Below, one piece after another: positions 1 to 8,820 of a stretch of 64,000 nt of DNA. Position 1 is the stretch's first letter, and the number at the start of each line of letters is the position of its first letter. Below the pieces are notes generated by a model, which was not told the DNA's origin, ran no database searches, and was given only the letters and a program-made list of their open reading frames with translations. Source of the stretch: Spiribacter halobius (GTDB taxonomy: Bacteria > Pseudomonadota > Gammaproteobacteria > Nitrococcales > Nitrococcaceae); contig NZ_CP086615.1 in the NCBI RefSeq assembly GCF_020883455.1, forward strand, positions 1,240,001-1,304,000. Direction: 5' to 3'. A program made the position numbers and the translations under genes.

Positions 1-245
1 TTCCTCAGCCTGACGGGGCCGCACGGATTGCGCAGGCCCTGTTTGGAAGACTGTACGCATGCGCGCGCGTGAGGGAAGGAATGGTTGGCGCTACATTCAT
101 TCCAGCCGGTTATAGCGGCGCCGGTTCCGGGGTGCCCGGGTAAAGCCCGCTGGGATTTCAGGTCATTTATATGAGATGTTAGACAGTAGAATCGAACAGC
201 CATCAGACAGCCGGGTCGGTCATGAGAACCGGTTAGTTTGCTATA

Positions 246-276
246 TTGTGAGACGTAAAGTTTCACTATAAGTGAA
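246..276 (+). promoter_or_regulatory. putative operator upstream of the soe operon
   Basis: A perfect inverted repeat TTCACT-ATA-AGTGAA lies at 262-276, overlapping a second imperfect one (GTGAGAC...GTTTCAC). It sits about 45 bp before the first gene of the sulfite oxidation operon. TTTCAC/GTGAAA half-sites resemble operators used by IclR-type regulators, and an IclR gene lies at 12592-13398. Linking the two is inference. No convincing sigma-70 promoter with normal spacing was found here. Nothing else is recognisable in 1-245. Confidence 0.4.
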
Positions 277-320
277 TACGCCGCCAGGGCCGCGGCCGAA
301 GGCATGCGCGAGGAGGTAAG

Positions 321-3293
321 GTGGAGCGAAAGGTGAGCATGGATTCGGCCTCCGAGGAAGGCACCGGCGGGACCCGCGGGCGCTCCAGCATCTCCGCGCC
401 GGAGATCGCGGCCGCGCTGCCCCGCTTCGAGGATCATGCGCGGCAGGAGCGCAAGTTCACGACCTGCTACATGTGCGCCTGCCGCTGCGGCATCGAGGTC
501 ACGCTGGAGAACGGTCAGCCGCGGTACATCCGGGGCAACCCCAACCACCCGATCAACCGCGGCGTGCTCTGTGCCAAGGGCAACGCCGGGATCATGAAGC
601 AGCTCTCCCCGGCGAAGCTGCGCAACCCGCTGATGCGCAAGCCCGGCAGCGAGCGCGGCAGCGGTGAGTTCGTGGAGGTCTCCTGGGAGGAGGCGCTGGA
701 TACGCTCACCGAGCGCCTGCGCGAGATCCGCGCCACCGATCCCAACCGGCTGGCCTACTTCACCGGTCGTGACCAGATGCAGGCGCTGACCGGGCTCTGG
801 GCGCAGCAGTTCGGCACGCTGAACTGGGCCGCCCACGGCGGCTTCTGCTCGGTGAACATGGCCGCCGCCGGCCTCTACACCATCGGGCAGTCGTTCTGGG
901 AGTTCGCCGACCCGGACTGGGACCGCACCCGCTATTTCCTGCTCTGGGGGGTGGCCGAGGATCACGCCTCCAACCCGATCAAGCTGGGCATTGAGAAGCT
1001 CAAGCGTCGCGGCGCCAAGTTCGTCGCCATCAACCCGGTGCGGACCGGCTACCAGGCGGTAGCGGACGAATGGGTGCCGATCCGCCCCGGTACCGACGCC
1101 ATGCTGGCGCTTGCCATGTGCCACGTGCTGCTGGCCCGGGACCTGGTGGACTGGGAGTTCGTCGGCCGCTACACCAACGCCCCTTACCTGGTGATTCAGA
1201 ATCCCGGACAGTCCGACGATGGCCTCATCGCCCGCGATGGCGATGGCAACCCGCTGGCGTGGGATCCGGAGCAGGGCGGGCCCGTGAACGGCGCCGAGGC
1301 GGGTGCGACCCGGGCGCTCTTCGGCGAGTACACCCTGCCGGACGGCCGTCGCACCAAGACGGCGATGACGCTGATCGCCGAGCGCTATCTGGATGAGCGC
1401 TACAGCCCCGAGCAGGCCGCCGAGGTCTGCGGCGTGCCGGCGGAGACCATCGAGCGCCTGGCCCTGGAGATGGGCCATGTGGCCTTCAACGAGACCGTGG
1501 AGATCCCCTGCGCCTGGACGGACTGGGCGGGCCGCGAGCATGACAGCTTCGTCGGCCGGCCGGTGTCCATGCACGCCATGCGCGGCATCTCCGCGCACTC
1601 CAACGGCTTCCAGAGCTGCCGGGCGATCCATCTGCTGCAGGTGCTGCTGGGGACCATCGACGTCCCGGGCGGCCATCGCGCCAAGCCGCCGTTCCCGCGG
1701 CCCACGCCGCCCGCGATCAAGCCGGCGAAGGAGACCGCACCCAACACGCCGCTCGCCGGTCCGCCGCTCGGCTTTCCAACCGCGCCGGAGGACCTGGTGG
1801 TGGATGCCGAGGGCCGGCCGCTGCGAATCGACAAGGCCTACTCATGGGAGGCCCCGCTCGCCAACCACGGCCTGATGCACATGGTCATCAACAATGCCGT
1901 CAACGGCGACCCGTACCCCATCGACACGCTCATCCTGTTCATGGCCAACATGGCCTGGAACTCGAGCATGAACGCGGGCAGCACCCGTGCGCTGCTGCAG
2001 GCGAAGGACGAGAACGGCGACTACAAGCTGCCGTTCCTGGTGGTGGTGGATGCCTTCCACTCGGAGACGGTGAATTTCGCCGACCTGGTGCTGCCGGACA
2101 CCACCTACCTCGAGCGCTACGACTGCATCTCGCTGCTGGATCGCCCGATCTCCGAGCCGGACGGGCCCTGTGACGCGATCCGGGCACCGGTGATCGAGCC
2201 CGACCGCAACGTTCGGCCCTGGCAGGAGGTGATGGTGGAGCTCGCCGGCCGGCTGGGATTCCCGGCCTTCGTCGACGACGCCGGAGCGCCCAAGTACGAC
2301 GGCTACAAGGACTTCATCGCCCGCTGGGAGAAGGCGCCCGGAGTGGGTTTCCTCGCCGGCTGGCGCGGCCGGGACGGCGACACCCATCTGCGCGGCGAGC
2401 CCAACCCGGACCAGTGGGAGCGCTACGTCGAGAACGAGGGCTTCTTCCAGTACCACCTGCCCGAGCACATGCGCTTCTACCGCTTCGCCAACCGGGACTA
2501 TCTGGAGTGGGCGCGGGACGTGGGCTTCAATCCGAGTGCGGAGCCCATCGTCATGGAGCTCTACTCCGAGCCGCTGCAACGCTTCCGGCTGGCGGGGCAG
2601 GGCCTCTACGACGGCCCGCGCCCGAGTGACCCGGCGGACCGCGAGCGCCTGGTGCGCTACTTCGACCCGCTCCCCGGGCACTACCAGCCGCTGGAGCAGG
2701 CCCAGGTGGACGACGACAGCTTCCCGCTGCACGCCGTCACCCAGCGGCCCATGCACATGTACCACTCCTGGGACTCCCAGAACGCCTGGCTGCGCCAGAT
2801 CACCGCCCAGAACTTCCTCTTCATGAACCGCCAGCGGGCGGTGCAGATGGGCATCGGCGACGGCGACTGGGTCTGGGTGGCCTCCCGCAACGGCCGCGTG
2901 CGCGCCCAGGTCCAGCTCATGGAGGGCTGTCAGGCGGACACGGTCTGGACCTGGAACGCCATCGGCAAGCAGGCGGGCAACTGGGGCCTGTCTCCGGACG
3001 CCCCGGAGGCGCGCCGGGGCTTTCTGCTCAACCATCTGATCTCCGAGCTGCTCCCGGAGCGCGAGCAGGCGCCGCGGCACAGCAACTCCGACCCGATTAC
3101 CGGCCAGGCCGCCTGGTACGACCTGCGGGTGCGGGTCACCCCGGCGGGGCCGGAGGAGGAGGACACCTGGCCGCAGTTCGAGACCGCGCCGCCACTGCCC
3201 GGGCAGCCGCCGGCGCCGGAGCAGCTGCGCTATCACACCCACGAGCCGGTGCGCATCCATCGCACCCTCCGCGACATCCTGATGAGGAAGTAG
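321..3293 (+). CDS. soeA: SoeA-like molybdopterin sulfite dehydrogenase, catalytic subunit
   Basis: 990 aa protein of the DMSO-reductase (Mo-bis-MGD) superfamily. An N-terminal [4Fe-4S] site is formed by C49, C52, C56 and C84. The segment around HGGFCSVN supplies a plausible cysteine Mo ligand, and the C-terminal third is the MGD-binding barrel. There is no twin-arginine signal, as expected for SoeA, whose active site faces the cytoplasm. The next two genes encode a four-cluster ferredoxin subunit and a DmsC/NrfD-like anchor, giving the soeABC order known from purple sulfur bacteria and sulfonate degraders. It should oxidise sulfite to sulfate and pass electrons to quinone. The GTG at 321 follows AGGAGG closely; GTG 336 is an alternative start. 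Other CISM enzymes (polysulfide/thiosulfate reductase) cannot be excluded by eye. Confidence 0.75.
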   Translation: MERKVSMDSASEEGTGGTRGRSSISAPEIAAALPRFEDHARQERKFTTCYMCACRCGIEVTLENGQPRYIRGNPNHPINRGVLCAKGNAGIMKQLSPAKLRNPLMRKPGSERGSGEFVEVSWEEALDTLTERLREIRATDPNRLAYFTGRDQMQALTGLWAQQFGTLNWAAHGGFCSVNMAAAGLYTIGQSFWEFADPDWDRTRYFLLWGVAEDHASNPIKLGIEKLKRRGAKFVAINPVRTGYQAVADEWVPIRPGTDAMLALAMCHVLLARDLVDWEFVGRYTNAPYLVIQNPGQSDDGLIARDGDGNPLAWDPEQGGPVNGAEAGATRALFGEYTLPDGRRTKTAMTLIAERYLDERYSPEQAAEVCGVPAETIERLALEMGHVAFNETVEIPCAWTDWAGREHDSFVGRPVSMHAMRGISAHSNGFQSCRAIHLLQVLLGTIDVPGGHRAKPPFPRPTPPAIKPAKETAPNTPLAGPPLGFPTAPEDLVVDAEGRPLRIDKAYSWEAPLANHGLMHMVINNAVNGDPYPIDTLILFMANMAWNSSMNAGSTRALLQAKDENGDYKLPFLVVVDAFHSETVNFADLVLPDTTYLERYDCISLLDRPISEPDGPCDAIRAPVIEPDRNVRPWQEVMVELAGRLGFPAFVDDAGAPKYDGYKDFIARWEKAPGVGFLAGWRGRDGDTHLRGEPNPDQWERYVENEGFFQYHLPEHMRFYRFANRDYLEWARDVGFNPSAEPIVMELYSEPLQRFRLAGQGLYDGPRPSDPADRERLVRYFDPLPGHYQPLEQAQVDDDSFPLHAVTQRPMHMYHSWDSQNAWLRQITAQNFLFMNRQRAVQMGIGDGDWVWVASRNGRVRAQVQLMEGCQADTVWTWNAIGKQAGNWGLSPDAPEARRGFLLNHLISELLPEREQAPRHSNSDPITGQAAWYDLRVRVTPAGPEEEDTWPQFETAPPLPGQPPAPEQLRYHTHEPVRIHRTLRDILMRK

Positions 3294-3294
3294 C

Positions 3295-3990
3295 ATGCGA
3301 CTGGGCCTGGTCATCGACATGGACACCTGTGTGGGCTGTCACGCCTGCGCGGTGGCCTGCAAGCAGTGGAACAGCTCCGGAACCCTGGGGCCGCTGACCG
3401 ATTACATGCCCTACGGCGAGGACCCAGCGGGTGTGGCCTTCAACCGCATCCGCAGTTACGAGGTGGGCGACTACCCCCACAACAAGACCGTCAACTTCCC
3501 GATGTCGTGCATGCACTGCGACACCGCGGAGTGCGTGACGGTCTGCCCGACGGGCGCCTCCTACAAGCGCGAGGAGGACGGCATCGTCCTGGTGGATCAG
3601 GACAAGTGCATGGGCTGCAACCTCTGCGCCTGGGCCTGCCCCTACGGCGCCCGGGAGCTGGACGAGGACTCCGGCACCATGAAGAAGTGCACCCTCTGCG
3701 TGGACCGCATCTACGACGAGGAGCTGCCGCCGGAGGAGCGCCAGCCCGCCTGCGTGCTCACCTGTCCGACCCATGCCCGGTTCTTCGGCGACTTCGACGA
3801 CTCGGACTCCAAGGTCAGCCGTCTCGTGCGCGAGCGAGGCGGCCAGCAGTCCCTGCCGGAGCTCGGCTACAACCCGGTCAATCACTACCTGCCGCCGCGC
3901 AACAAGGCCCGGGCCGAGCAGGCCGAGGCGCCGGCCATGAGCCTGCAGGAACGGCTCAGGCAGTGGGTGGACAAGGCCGTCACCCGCTGA
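3295..3990 (+). CDS. soeB: SoeB-like four-[4Fe-4S] electron transfer subunit
   Basis: 231 aa ferredoxin-like subunit with four cysteine clusters, including CVGCHACAVAC near the N-terminus, CMHCDTAEC, CMGCNLCAWAC and a CTLC/CVLTCP pair. This is the DmsB/PsrB fold that carries electrons between the molybdenum subunit and the membrane anchor. It starts one base after the catalytic subunit's stop, with AGGAAG as ribosome site, so the two are translated together. The charged, Met/Gln-containing C-terminal tail after the last cluster is typical of SoeB-length proteins. Family assignment is firm; sulfite as substrate comes from the gene set. Confidence 0.8.
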   Translation: MRLGLVIDMDTCVGCHACAVACKQWNSSGTLGPLTDYMPYGEDPAGVAFNRIRSYEVGDYPHNKTVNFPMSCMHCDTAECVTVCPTGASYKREEDGIVLVDQDKCMGCNLCAWACPYGARELDEDSGTMKKCTLCVDRIYDEELPPEERQPACVLTCPTHARFFGDFDDSDSKVSRLVRERGGQQSLPELGYNPVNHYLPPRNKARAEQAEAPAMSLQERLRQWVDKAVTR

Positions 3991-4051
3991 CCGACGAAAC
4001 CCCGTCGGCCGCGCCCTCGGGCTGCGGCCGACGCGCACTCCGGAGGAGCGA

Positions 4052-4996
4052 ATGCATCCCGCGTTATCGGTGATTTTTTTCACGGTGGTGTCCGGCGCCG
4101 GCTTCGGGCTGGTCATGCTCGCCGCCCTCGCTGCCCTGATGCCCGCGCTGCTGCCGGTCAGCGAAGCGGAGCGGCTGGTGGCAGGCGTTCTCGGCACGGC
4201 GCTCGCGACCGCCGGGCTCATGGCCTCGACCCTCCATCTGGCGAATCCGAAGAACGCCTGGCGCGCGTTTTTCCGCTTCCGGACCTCCTGGCTGTCCCGG
4301 GAGGCCGTGTTCTCGGTGCTGTTCTACCCCTTTGCCGTGCTCTGGCTCGGTGGCGTGTGGTGGCTCGGCGGCCCGACCGCGCTCACCACGGCGGCGGCGC
4401 TGGCGGCCCTGGTGCTCGCCATCGCCACGGTCTTCGCCACCGGCATGATCTACGCCTCGCTGCGGGCGATCCCGAACTGGCACAGCCCCCTGGTGCCCAT
4501 GAACTACCTGCTGCTCTCGCTGGCCTCCGGCGCGCTGCTCATGCTCGCGGTGCAGACGGTGATGCGCGGCGGTGCGGTCGGGCAGACGCTGGTGACGCTG
4601 ACGCTGGCGCTGATTGCGGCGGCAGCGCTGGGCAAGGCGGTCTACTTCTACTGGATCGGCGCGCCGGCGGGCTCCTCGATCAACACCGCCACGGGCATGA
4701 CCCGCGGCCAGGTGCGCCTGCTCCACACCGGGCAGAGCAGCGAGCAGACCTTCCTGGACAAGGAGTTCCGCTTCCAGGTGGCGGCGCGGCGCCTGCGCTG
4801 GCTGCGGCTCGCGGTTGCCGCCCTCGGCTTCGTGCTGCCCCTGGTGCTGGTGGCGAGCCTGCTGGGCGGCGGTAGCGGCTGGCTGGTGCTGCTGGCGGTG
4901 CCGGTCGCCCTGGCGGGGCTCGCCATCGAGCGCTGGCTGTTCTTCGCCGAGGCGCGGCACGTGGTGAACCTCTTCTACGGCGCGCAACGGGTGTGA
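4052..4996 (+). CDS. soeC: SoeC-like membrane anchor (DmsC family)
   Basis: 314 aa integral membrane protein with about eight hydrophobic segments, matching the DmsC-type anchor of CISM enzymes. The motif region HLANPKNAWRAFFRFRTSWLSRE lies on a loop after the second segment and is typical of DmsC/SoeC proteins. It would anchor the A and B subunits to the cytoplasmic face and reduce quinone. A GAGGAG site precedes the ATG. It follows soeB after 61 bp and is followed by a SulP transporter after 37 bp, so all four are probably one operon. Confidence 0.78.
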   Translation: MHPALSVIFFTVVSGAGFGLVMLAALAALMPALLPVSEAERLVAGVLGTALATAGLMASTLHLANPKNAWRAFFRFRTSWLSREAVFSVLFYPFAVLWLGGVWWLGGPTALTTAAALAALVLAIATVFATGMIYASLRAIPNWHSPLVPMNYLLLSLASGALLMLAVQTVMRGGAVGQTLVTLTLALIAAAALGKAVYFYWIGAPAGSSINTATGMTRGQVRLLHTGQSSEQTFLDKEFRFQVAARRLRWLRLAVAALGFVLPLVLVASLLGGGSGWLVLLAVPVALAGLAIERWLFFAEARHVVNLFYGAQRV

Positions 4997-5033
4997 GCGT
5001 GGCGCGGGCGACACGGCACGGGAGAGGGGGGCG

Positions 5034-6815
5034 ATGAGCGCCGTGCAGCCGACCCCTGCCGAGCGGCTGCTGCCGTTCCTGCGCTGGCTGCCCATGGTGG
5101 GCCCGCGCACCCTGCGCGCCGACCTCATCGCCGGGGCCACGGGGGCGATCATCGTCCTGCCCCAGGGCGTGGCCTACGCCCTGATCGCCGGCCTGCCGCC
5201 GGAATACGGCCTGTATACGGCCATCGTCACGCCCATCGTGGCCGGGCTGTTCGGCTCGTCGTTGCATCTGGTCTCCGGGCCGACGGCGGCCATCTCCATC
5301 GTCGTCTTCAGCGTCGTCAGCGGGGTGGTGTCGCCGGAGAGCCCGCAGTTCATCCCCTACGTGCTCACCGTCACCTTCCTGGCGGGGCTGATCCAGTTCG
5401 CCCTCGGCGTCACCCGCATGGGGACGCTGGTCAACTTCATCTCCCACACCGTGGTGGTCGGGTTCACCACCGGCGCGGCGATCCTCATCGGCACCAGCCA
5501 GCTGCGGCATTTCACCGGCATCGAGGCGCCCACCGGTGAGTCGTTCCTGCACACCTGGCAGGCGCTGCTCGCCGGGTTGGGCGGCGCCAACGGCTACTCC
5601 ATCGCCATCGGCACGGTGACGCTGCTGACCGCGCTGGGCCTGCGCGCCTGGAAGCCGCGCTGGCCCGGCATGCTCATCGCCATGGTGGTGGGCAGCCTCG
5701 CCTGCCTGGCCATCGGCGGCGGCGAGCGCGGAGTGCCGCTGGTGGGGGCGATGGCCGGCGGCCTGCCCGCGCCCAGCGTTCCGGAGCTCTCGCCGGATGT
5801 GGTCCGCGAGCTCGCCCCCGGGGCCCTCGCGGTGGCGATCATCGCGCTCATCGAGGCGGTGTCCATCGCCCGCGCCGTCGCCATCCGCTCGCACCAGCAG
5901 ATCGACGGCAACCAGGAGTTCATCGGCCAGGGGCTGTCGAACATGGTCGGTAGCTTCTTCTCCTGCTACGCCGGCTCGGGCTCGTTCACGCGTACCGGCG
6001 CCAATTACGACGCCGGCGCGCAGACGCCGCTGGCGGCGGTGTTCGCCGCTATCATGCTGGCGCTGGTGCTGCTGCTTGCGCCGGGCGTCACCGCCTACCT
6101 GCCGCTGCCGGCGATGGCCGGCATCGTGCTGCTGATCGCCTGGAACCTCATCGACTTCCACCACATTCGCAAGATCATGCGGGCGAGCCGCCGGGAGACG
6201 GTGGTGCTCGCGGTGACCTTCGCGGCCACGCTGCTGCTGGAGCTCGAGTTCGCCATCTACGTGGGCGTGCTGCTGTCGCTGGTGCTCTATCTGCAGCGCA
6301 CGGCCAAGCCGCGGCTGGTCGATCTCGCGCCCATGGCCGATCGTGCCGAGCGCCCGCTGCGCAACGCCGCCAAGCGCGACCTGCCCGAGTGTCCGCAGCT
6401 GCGCATCCTGCGGATCGACGGCTCGCTGTTCTTCGGCGCGGTGGACCACGTGCAGACGGCACTGAAGAACGACCCCGAGGGCGAGCGACCGCATGTGCTC
6501 ATCATCGGCAATGCCATCAACTTCATCGACGTGGCGGGTGCCGAGATGCTGGTGGAGGAGGCCGAGCGCCTGCGCCATGCCGGCGGCGGGCTCTATCTCT
6601 GCGGCGTGAAGTCCCCGGCGCTGGAAACCATGCGCCGCGGCGGCTACCTGGACGCCATTGGCGAGGAGAACCTGTTCACCACGCCCGAGGACGCCATTCA
6701 CGCGATTTTCCAGCGACTCGACGGCGAGGTCTGCCGCACCTGCCAGCGGCGGATCTTCCTCGAGTGCGCCAACGCCCCCGGCCCCGAGCCGGCCCCGGGC
6801 GGTACACAACCATAG
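5034..6815 (+). CDS. SulP family anion transporter with STAS domain
   Basis: 593 aa. The first roughly 400 residues form the multi-spanning SulP core, with the typical start [22 protein letters not shown]-terminal STAS domain (about residues 455-560) contains the [14 protein letters not shown] loop. SulP proteins move sulfate, bicarbonate or other anions. Its position between soeC and pta suggests it handles sulfate made from sulfite, or an anionic sulfonate. Direction of transport and substrate cannot be read from sequence. An unusual tail after STAS carries [12 protein letters not shown], a CxxC plus a further cysteine, which could bind metal or be redox-active. Confidence 0.8.
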   Translation: MSAVQPTPAERLLPFLRWLPMVGPRTLRADLIAGATGAIIVLPQGVAYALIAGLPPEYGLYTAIVTPIVAGLFGSSLHLVSGPTAAISIVVFSVVSGVVSPESPQFIPYVLTVTFLAGLIQFALGVTRMGTLVNFISHTVVVGFTTGAAILIGTSQLRHFTGIEAPTGESFLHTWQALLAGLGGANGYSIAIGTVTLLTALGLRAWKPRWPGMLIAMVVGSLACLAIGGGERGVPLVGAMAGGLPAPSVPELSPDVVRELAPGALAVAIIALIEAVSIARAVAIRSHQQIDGNQEFIGQGLSNMVGSFFSCYAGSGSFTRTGANYDAGAQTPLAAVFAAIMLALVLLLAPGVTAYLPLPAMAGIVLLIAWNLIDFHHIRKIMRASRRETVVLAVTFAATLLLELEFAIYVGVLLSLVLYLQRTAKPRLVDLAPMADRAERPLRNAAKRDLPECPQLRILRIDGSLFFGAVDHVQTALKNDPEGERPHVLIIGNAINFIDVAGAEMLVEEAERLRHAGGGLYLCGVKSPALETMRRGGYLDAIGEENLFTTPEDAIHAIFQRLDGEVCRTCQRRIFLECANAPGPEPAPGGTQP

Positions 6816-6829
6816 CGGGGGAGAGGGAC

Positions 6830-7852
6830 ATGAAGATCTTCGAGCGACTGGAGGAGCGGGCGCGCGCCCGGCCCATGCGCATCGTCCTCTCCGAGGGCGA
6901 GGATGAGCGGGTCCTGCGCGGGGCGCGCATGGCGGTGGATGCCGGCGTGGCCCGGGTGACGGTGCTCGGGGATGCCGACGCCATCGCGCAGACCGCCGAG
7001 GAGGCCGGCGTCGACCCGCGCGGTATCGAGATCATCGATCCGGTCCGCAGCGAGCGGCGCGAGCGCTACGCGAGCGCGCTGCAGGAGCTGCGCCGGCACA
7101 AGGGGGTGAGCCTCGAGCAGGCGCGGGAGGCGGCGGGCCAGCCGCTGTACTTCGCCCCGCTCATGGTGCGCCTCGGCGATGCGGACGGCTGCGTCGGCGG
7201 CGCGGTGCAGTCCACGGCCGACACGGTGCGGGCGGCGCTGCAGATCATCGGTACGGCGGAGGGCGTGAAGCTCGTGTCGAGCTTCTTCCTGATGATGTTC
7301 TGCGAGCCCTACCACGAGCGCAAGGGCGGACTGATCTTCGCCGACTGCGGCCTGGTGGTGGATCCGGACGCCACCGAGCTCGCCCACATCGCCACCGCCT
7401 CCGCCGAGAGCGCCCGGGCGCTGCTCGACGAGGAGCCGCGGGTGGCCATGCTCTCGTTCTCCACGCACCACAGCGCCGATCATCCCCTCGCGGACAAGGT
7501 GGCCCGGGCCGCGGAGCACGTGCGCGAGCTGAACCCGGCGCTCAAGGTGGACGGCGAGCTGCAGCTCGACGCCTGCCTGGTGCCGGAGGTGGCCGAGCGC
7601 AAGGCGCCCGGTTCGGTGGTGGCCGGCAATGCCAACGTGCTGGTCTTCCCGAACCTGGATGCCGGCAACATCGGCTACAAGCTCACGGAGCGCCTCGGCC
7701 ATGCCAAGGCCATCGGTCCGGTGCTGCAGGGACTGCGGCAGCCGGCCAACGATCTCTCCCGCGGCTGCGCCGCCGAGGATGTCTACCGCATGATCGTGGT
7801 GACGGTTATCCAGGCCCAGGCACAGGTCCAGGCCCAGGCCCGGCAGGCCTGA
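6830..7852 (+). CDS. pta: phosphate acetyltransferase
   Basis: 340 aa, the short single-domain Pta type. It opens with [20 protein letters not shown] and has the conserved regions [25 protein letters not shown] and a C-terminal hydrophobic helix. It converts acetyl phosphate and CoA to acetyl-CoA and phosphate. The ATG at 6830 follows GGGAGAGGG. No ackA is adjacent; instead it is embedded with sulfite dehydrogenase genes. That is the arrangement expected where sulfoacetaldehyde acetyltransferase (Xsc) supplies acetyl phosphate plus sulfite. The tail is a run of QAQAQVQAQ, a low-complexity extension. Confidence 0.88.
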   Translation: MKIFERLEERARARPMRIVLSEGEDERVLRGARMAVDAGVARVTVLGDADAIAQTAEEAGVDPRGIEIIDPVRSERRERYASALQELRRHKGVSLEQAREAAGQPLYFAPLMVRLGDADGCVGGAVQSTADTVRAALQIIGTAEGVKLVSSFFLMMFCEPYHERKGGLIFADCGLVVDPDATELAHIATASAESARALLDEEPRVAMLSFSTHHSADHPLADKVARAAEHVRELNPALKVDGELQLDACLVPEVAERKAPGSVVAGNANVLVFPNLDAGNIGYKLTERLGHAKAIGPVLQGLRQPANDLSRGCAAEDVYRMIVVTVIQAQAQVQAQARQA

Positions 7853-7973
7853 TGCGAACGCGAGCCGGCGTCGCTGGTACCAGCGGCGCCGGCGCGCTGG
7901 TCCTGTGACGGCGGGCCGCATACGCGGTATCCCTGATTGACGAGTCGGCAGTGCCGACACACGGGAGGAGGGG

Positions 7974-8816
7974 ATGCCGCAGCGTGAGGCCGGGGAGGTC
8001 GCTGCCGTGGGGGATCGGCAGGCGACGGCCACGGCAGAGTCGACACCGCGCCGGGACCTGTCGCCACGGGCGTTGCGCGTCCTGGGGGCGGGGCTCGGCG
8101 GGGGCATCGTCCTCGCGTTGTTGTCCGTCCTGGCCAGTGACGGGGCCGCGCCGGGCACGCCGCTTCGCCAGTCGCTGGCCATTGCCGGCAGCCTGCTGCT
8201 GCTGGTGCCGCTCGCGTTCTCGCTCGGCAAGCGCTCCGGGCGCTCGCGGCGCACCCCGGCCTGGTTCTCCGCCCATGTGCTGGCGAGCGCTCTGGGGGCC
8301 GTGCTCGTCACCGCCCATGCCGCCGCCGGCGACCTGCTCTCGCCGCCGGGCCTGGTCTGGCTCGCGCTGATGGGGCTGCTTGCCCAGGGGCTCGCCGCGC
8401 GGCTGCTGCTGTCGCGGCCGCTCTCGACCCTCTTCTCCTCCCGCCTCGGCAGCTTCCGCGAGGCCGAACCGGATCTTCGCGAGCGGCTGCGCGTGGTGAT
8501 CCGGCGCAAGCAGACGCTGCTCGCAGCGCTGGACCCCGCCGCGGACGAGGCCCTGTTCTCGCCGAATCTCCGCCATGCCCTGCGCCATCCGTGGCTGACC
8601 TGGCGCTACGCCCGCCTCGCGGCCACGGAGGCGCGTCTGGTGGGCCGGGGTGAGGCCGGGCTGGTGCTCGCTTACTGGCGGCGCACGCACATAGCGCTGG
8701 CGCTGCTGTTCCTGCTCGGGCTGATCGGGCACGTGGTGCTCGTGCTGTTCTTCGCCGGTTACGTGGCCGGGGACGGCCCGGTGGACTGGTGGCACGTCGC
8801 CGCGTGGGGAGGGTGA
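7974..8816 (+). CDS. membrane anchor protein of a molybdoenzyme system
   Basis: 280 aa with about five hydrophobic segments: two near residues 33-75, two near 87-130 and a last pair near 235-260. Histidines lie inside or at the edges of several segments (SAHVLAS, TAHAAAG, LIGHVVLVLFF, DWWHVAAW). This suggests a heme-b-binding or quinone-reactive cytochrome-like anchor rather than a NrfD/DmsC protein. It ends 4 bp before the fused FeS/molybdopterin gene, so the two almost certainly form one complex. I do not recognise a named family. GGGAGGAGG precedes the ATG. Confidence 0.6.
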   Translation: MPQREAGEVAAVGDRQATATAESTPRRDLSPRALRVLGAGLGGGIVLALLSVLASDGAAPGTPLRQSLAIAGSLLLLVPLAFSLGKRSGRSRRTPAWFSAHVLASALGAVLVTAHAAAGDLLSPPGLVWLALMGLLAQGLAARLLLSRPLSTLFSSRLGSFREAEPDLRERLRVVIRRKQTLLAALDPAADEALFSPNLRHALRHPWLTWRYARLAATEARLVGRGEAGLVLAYWRRTHIALALLFLLGLIGHVVLVLFFAGYVAGDGPVDWWHVAAWGG

Positions 8817-8820
8817 GCGC

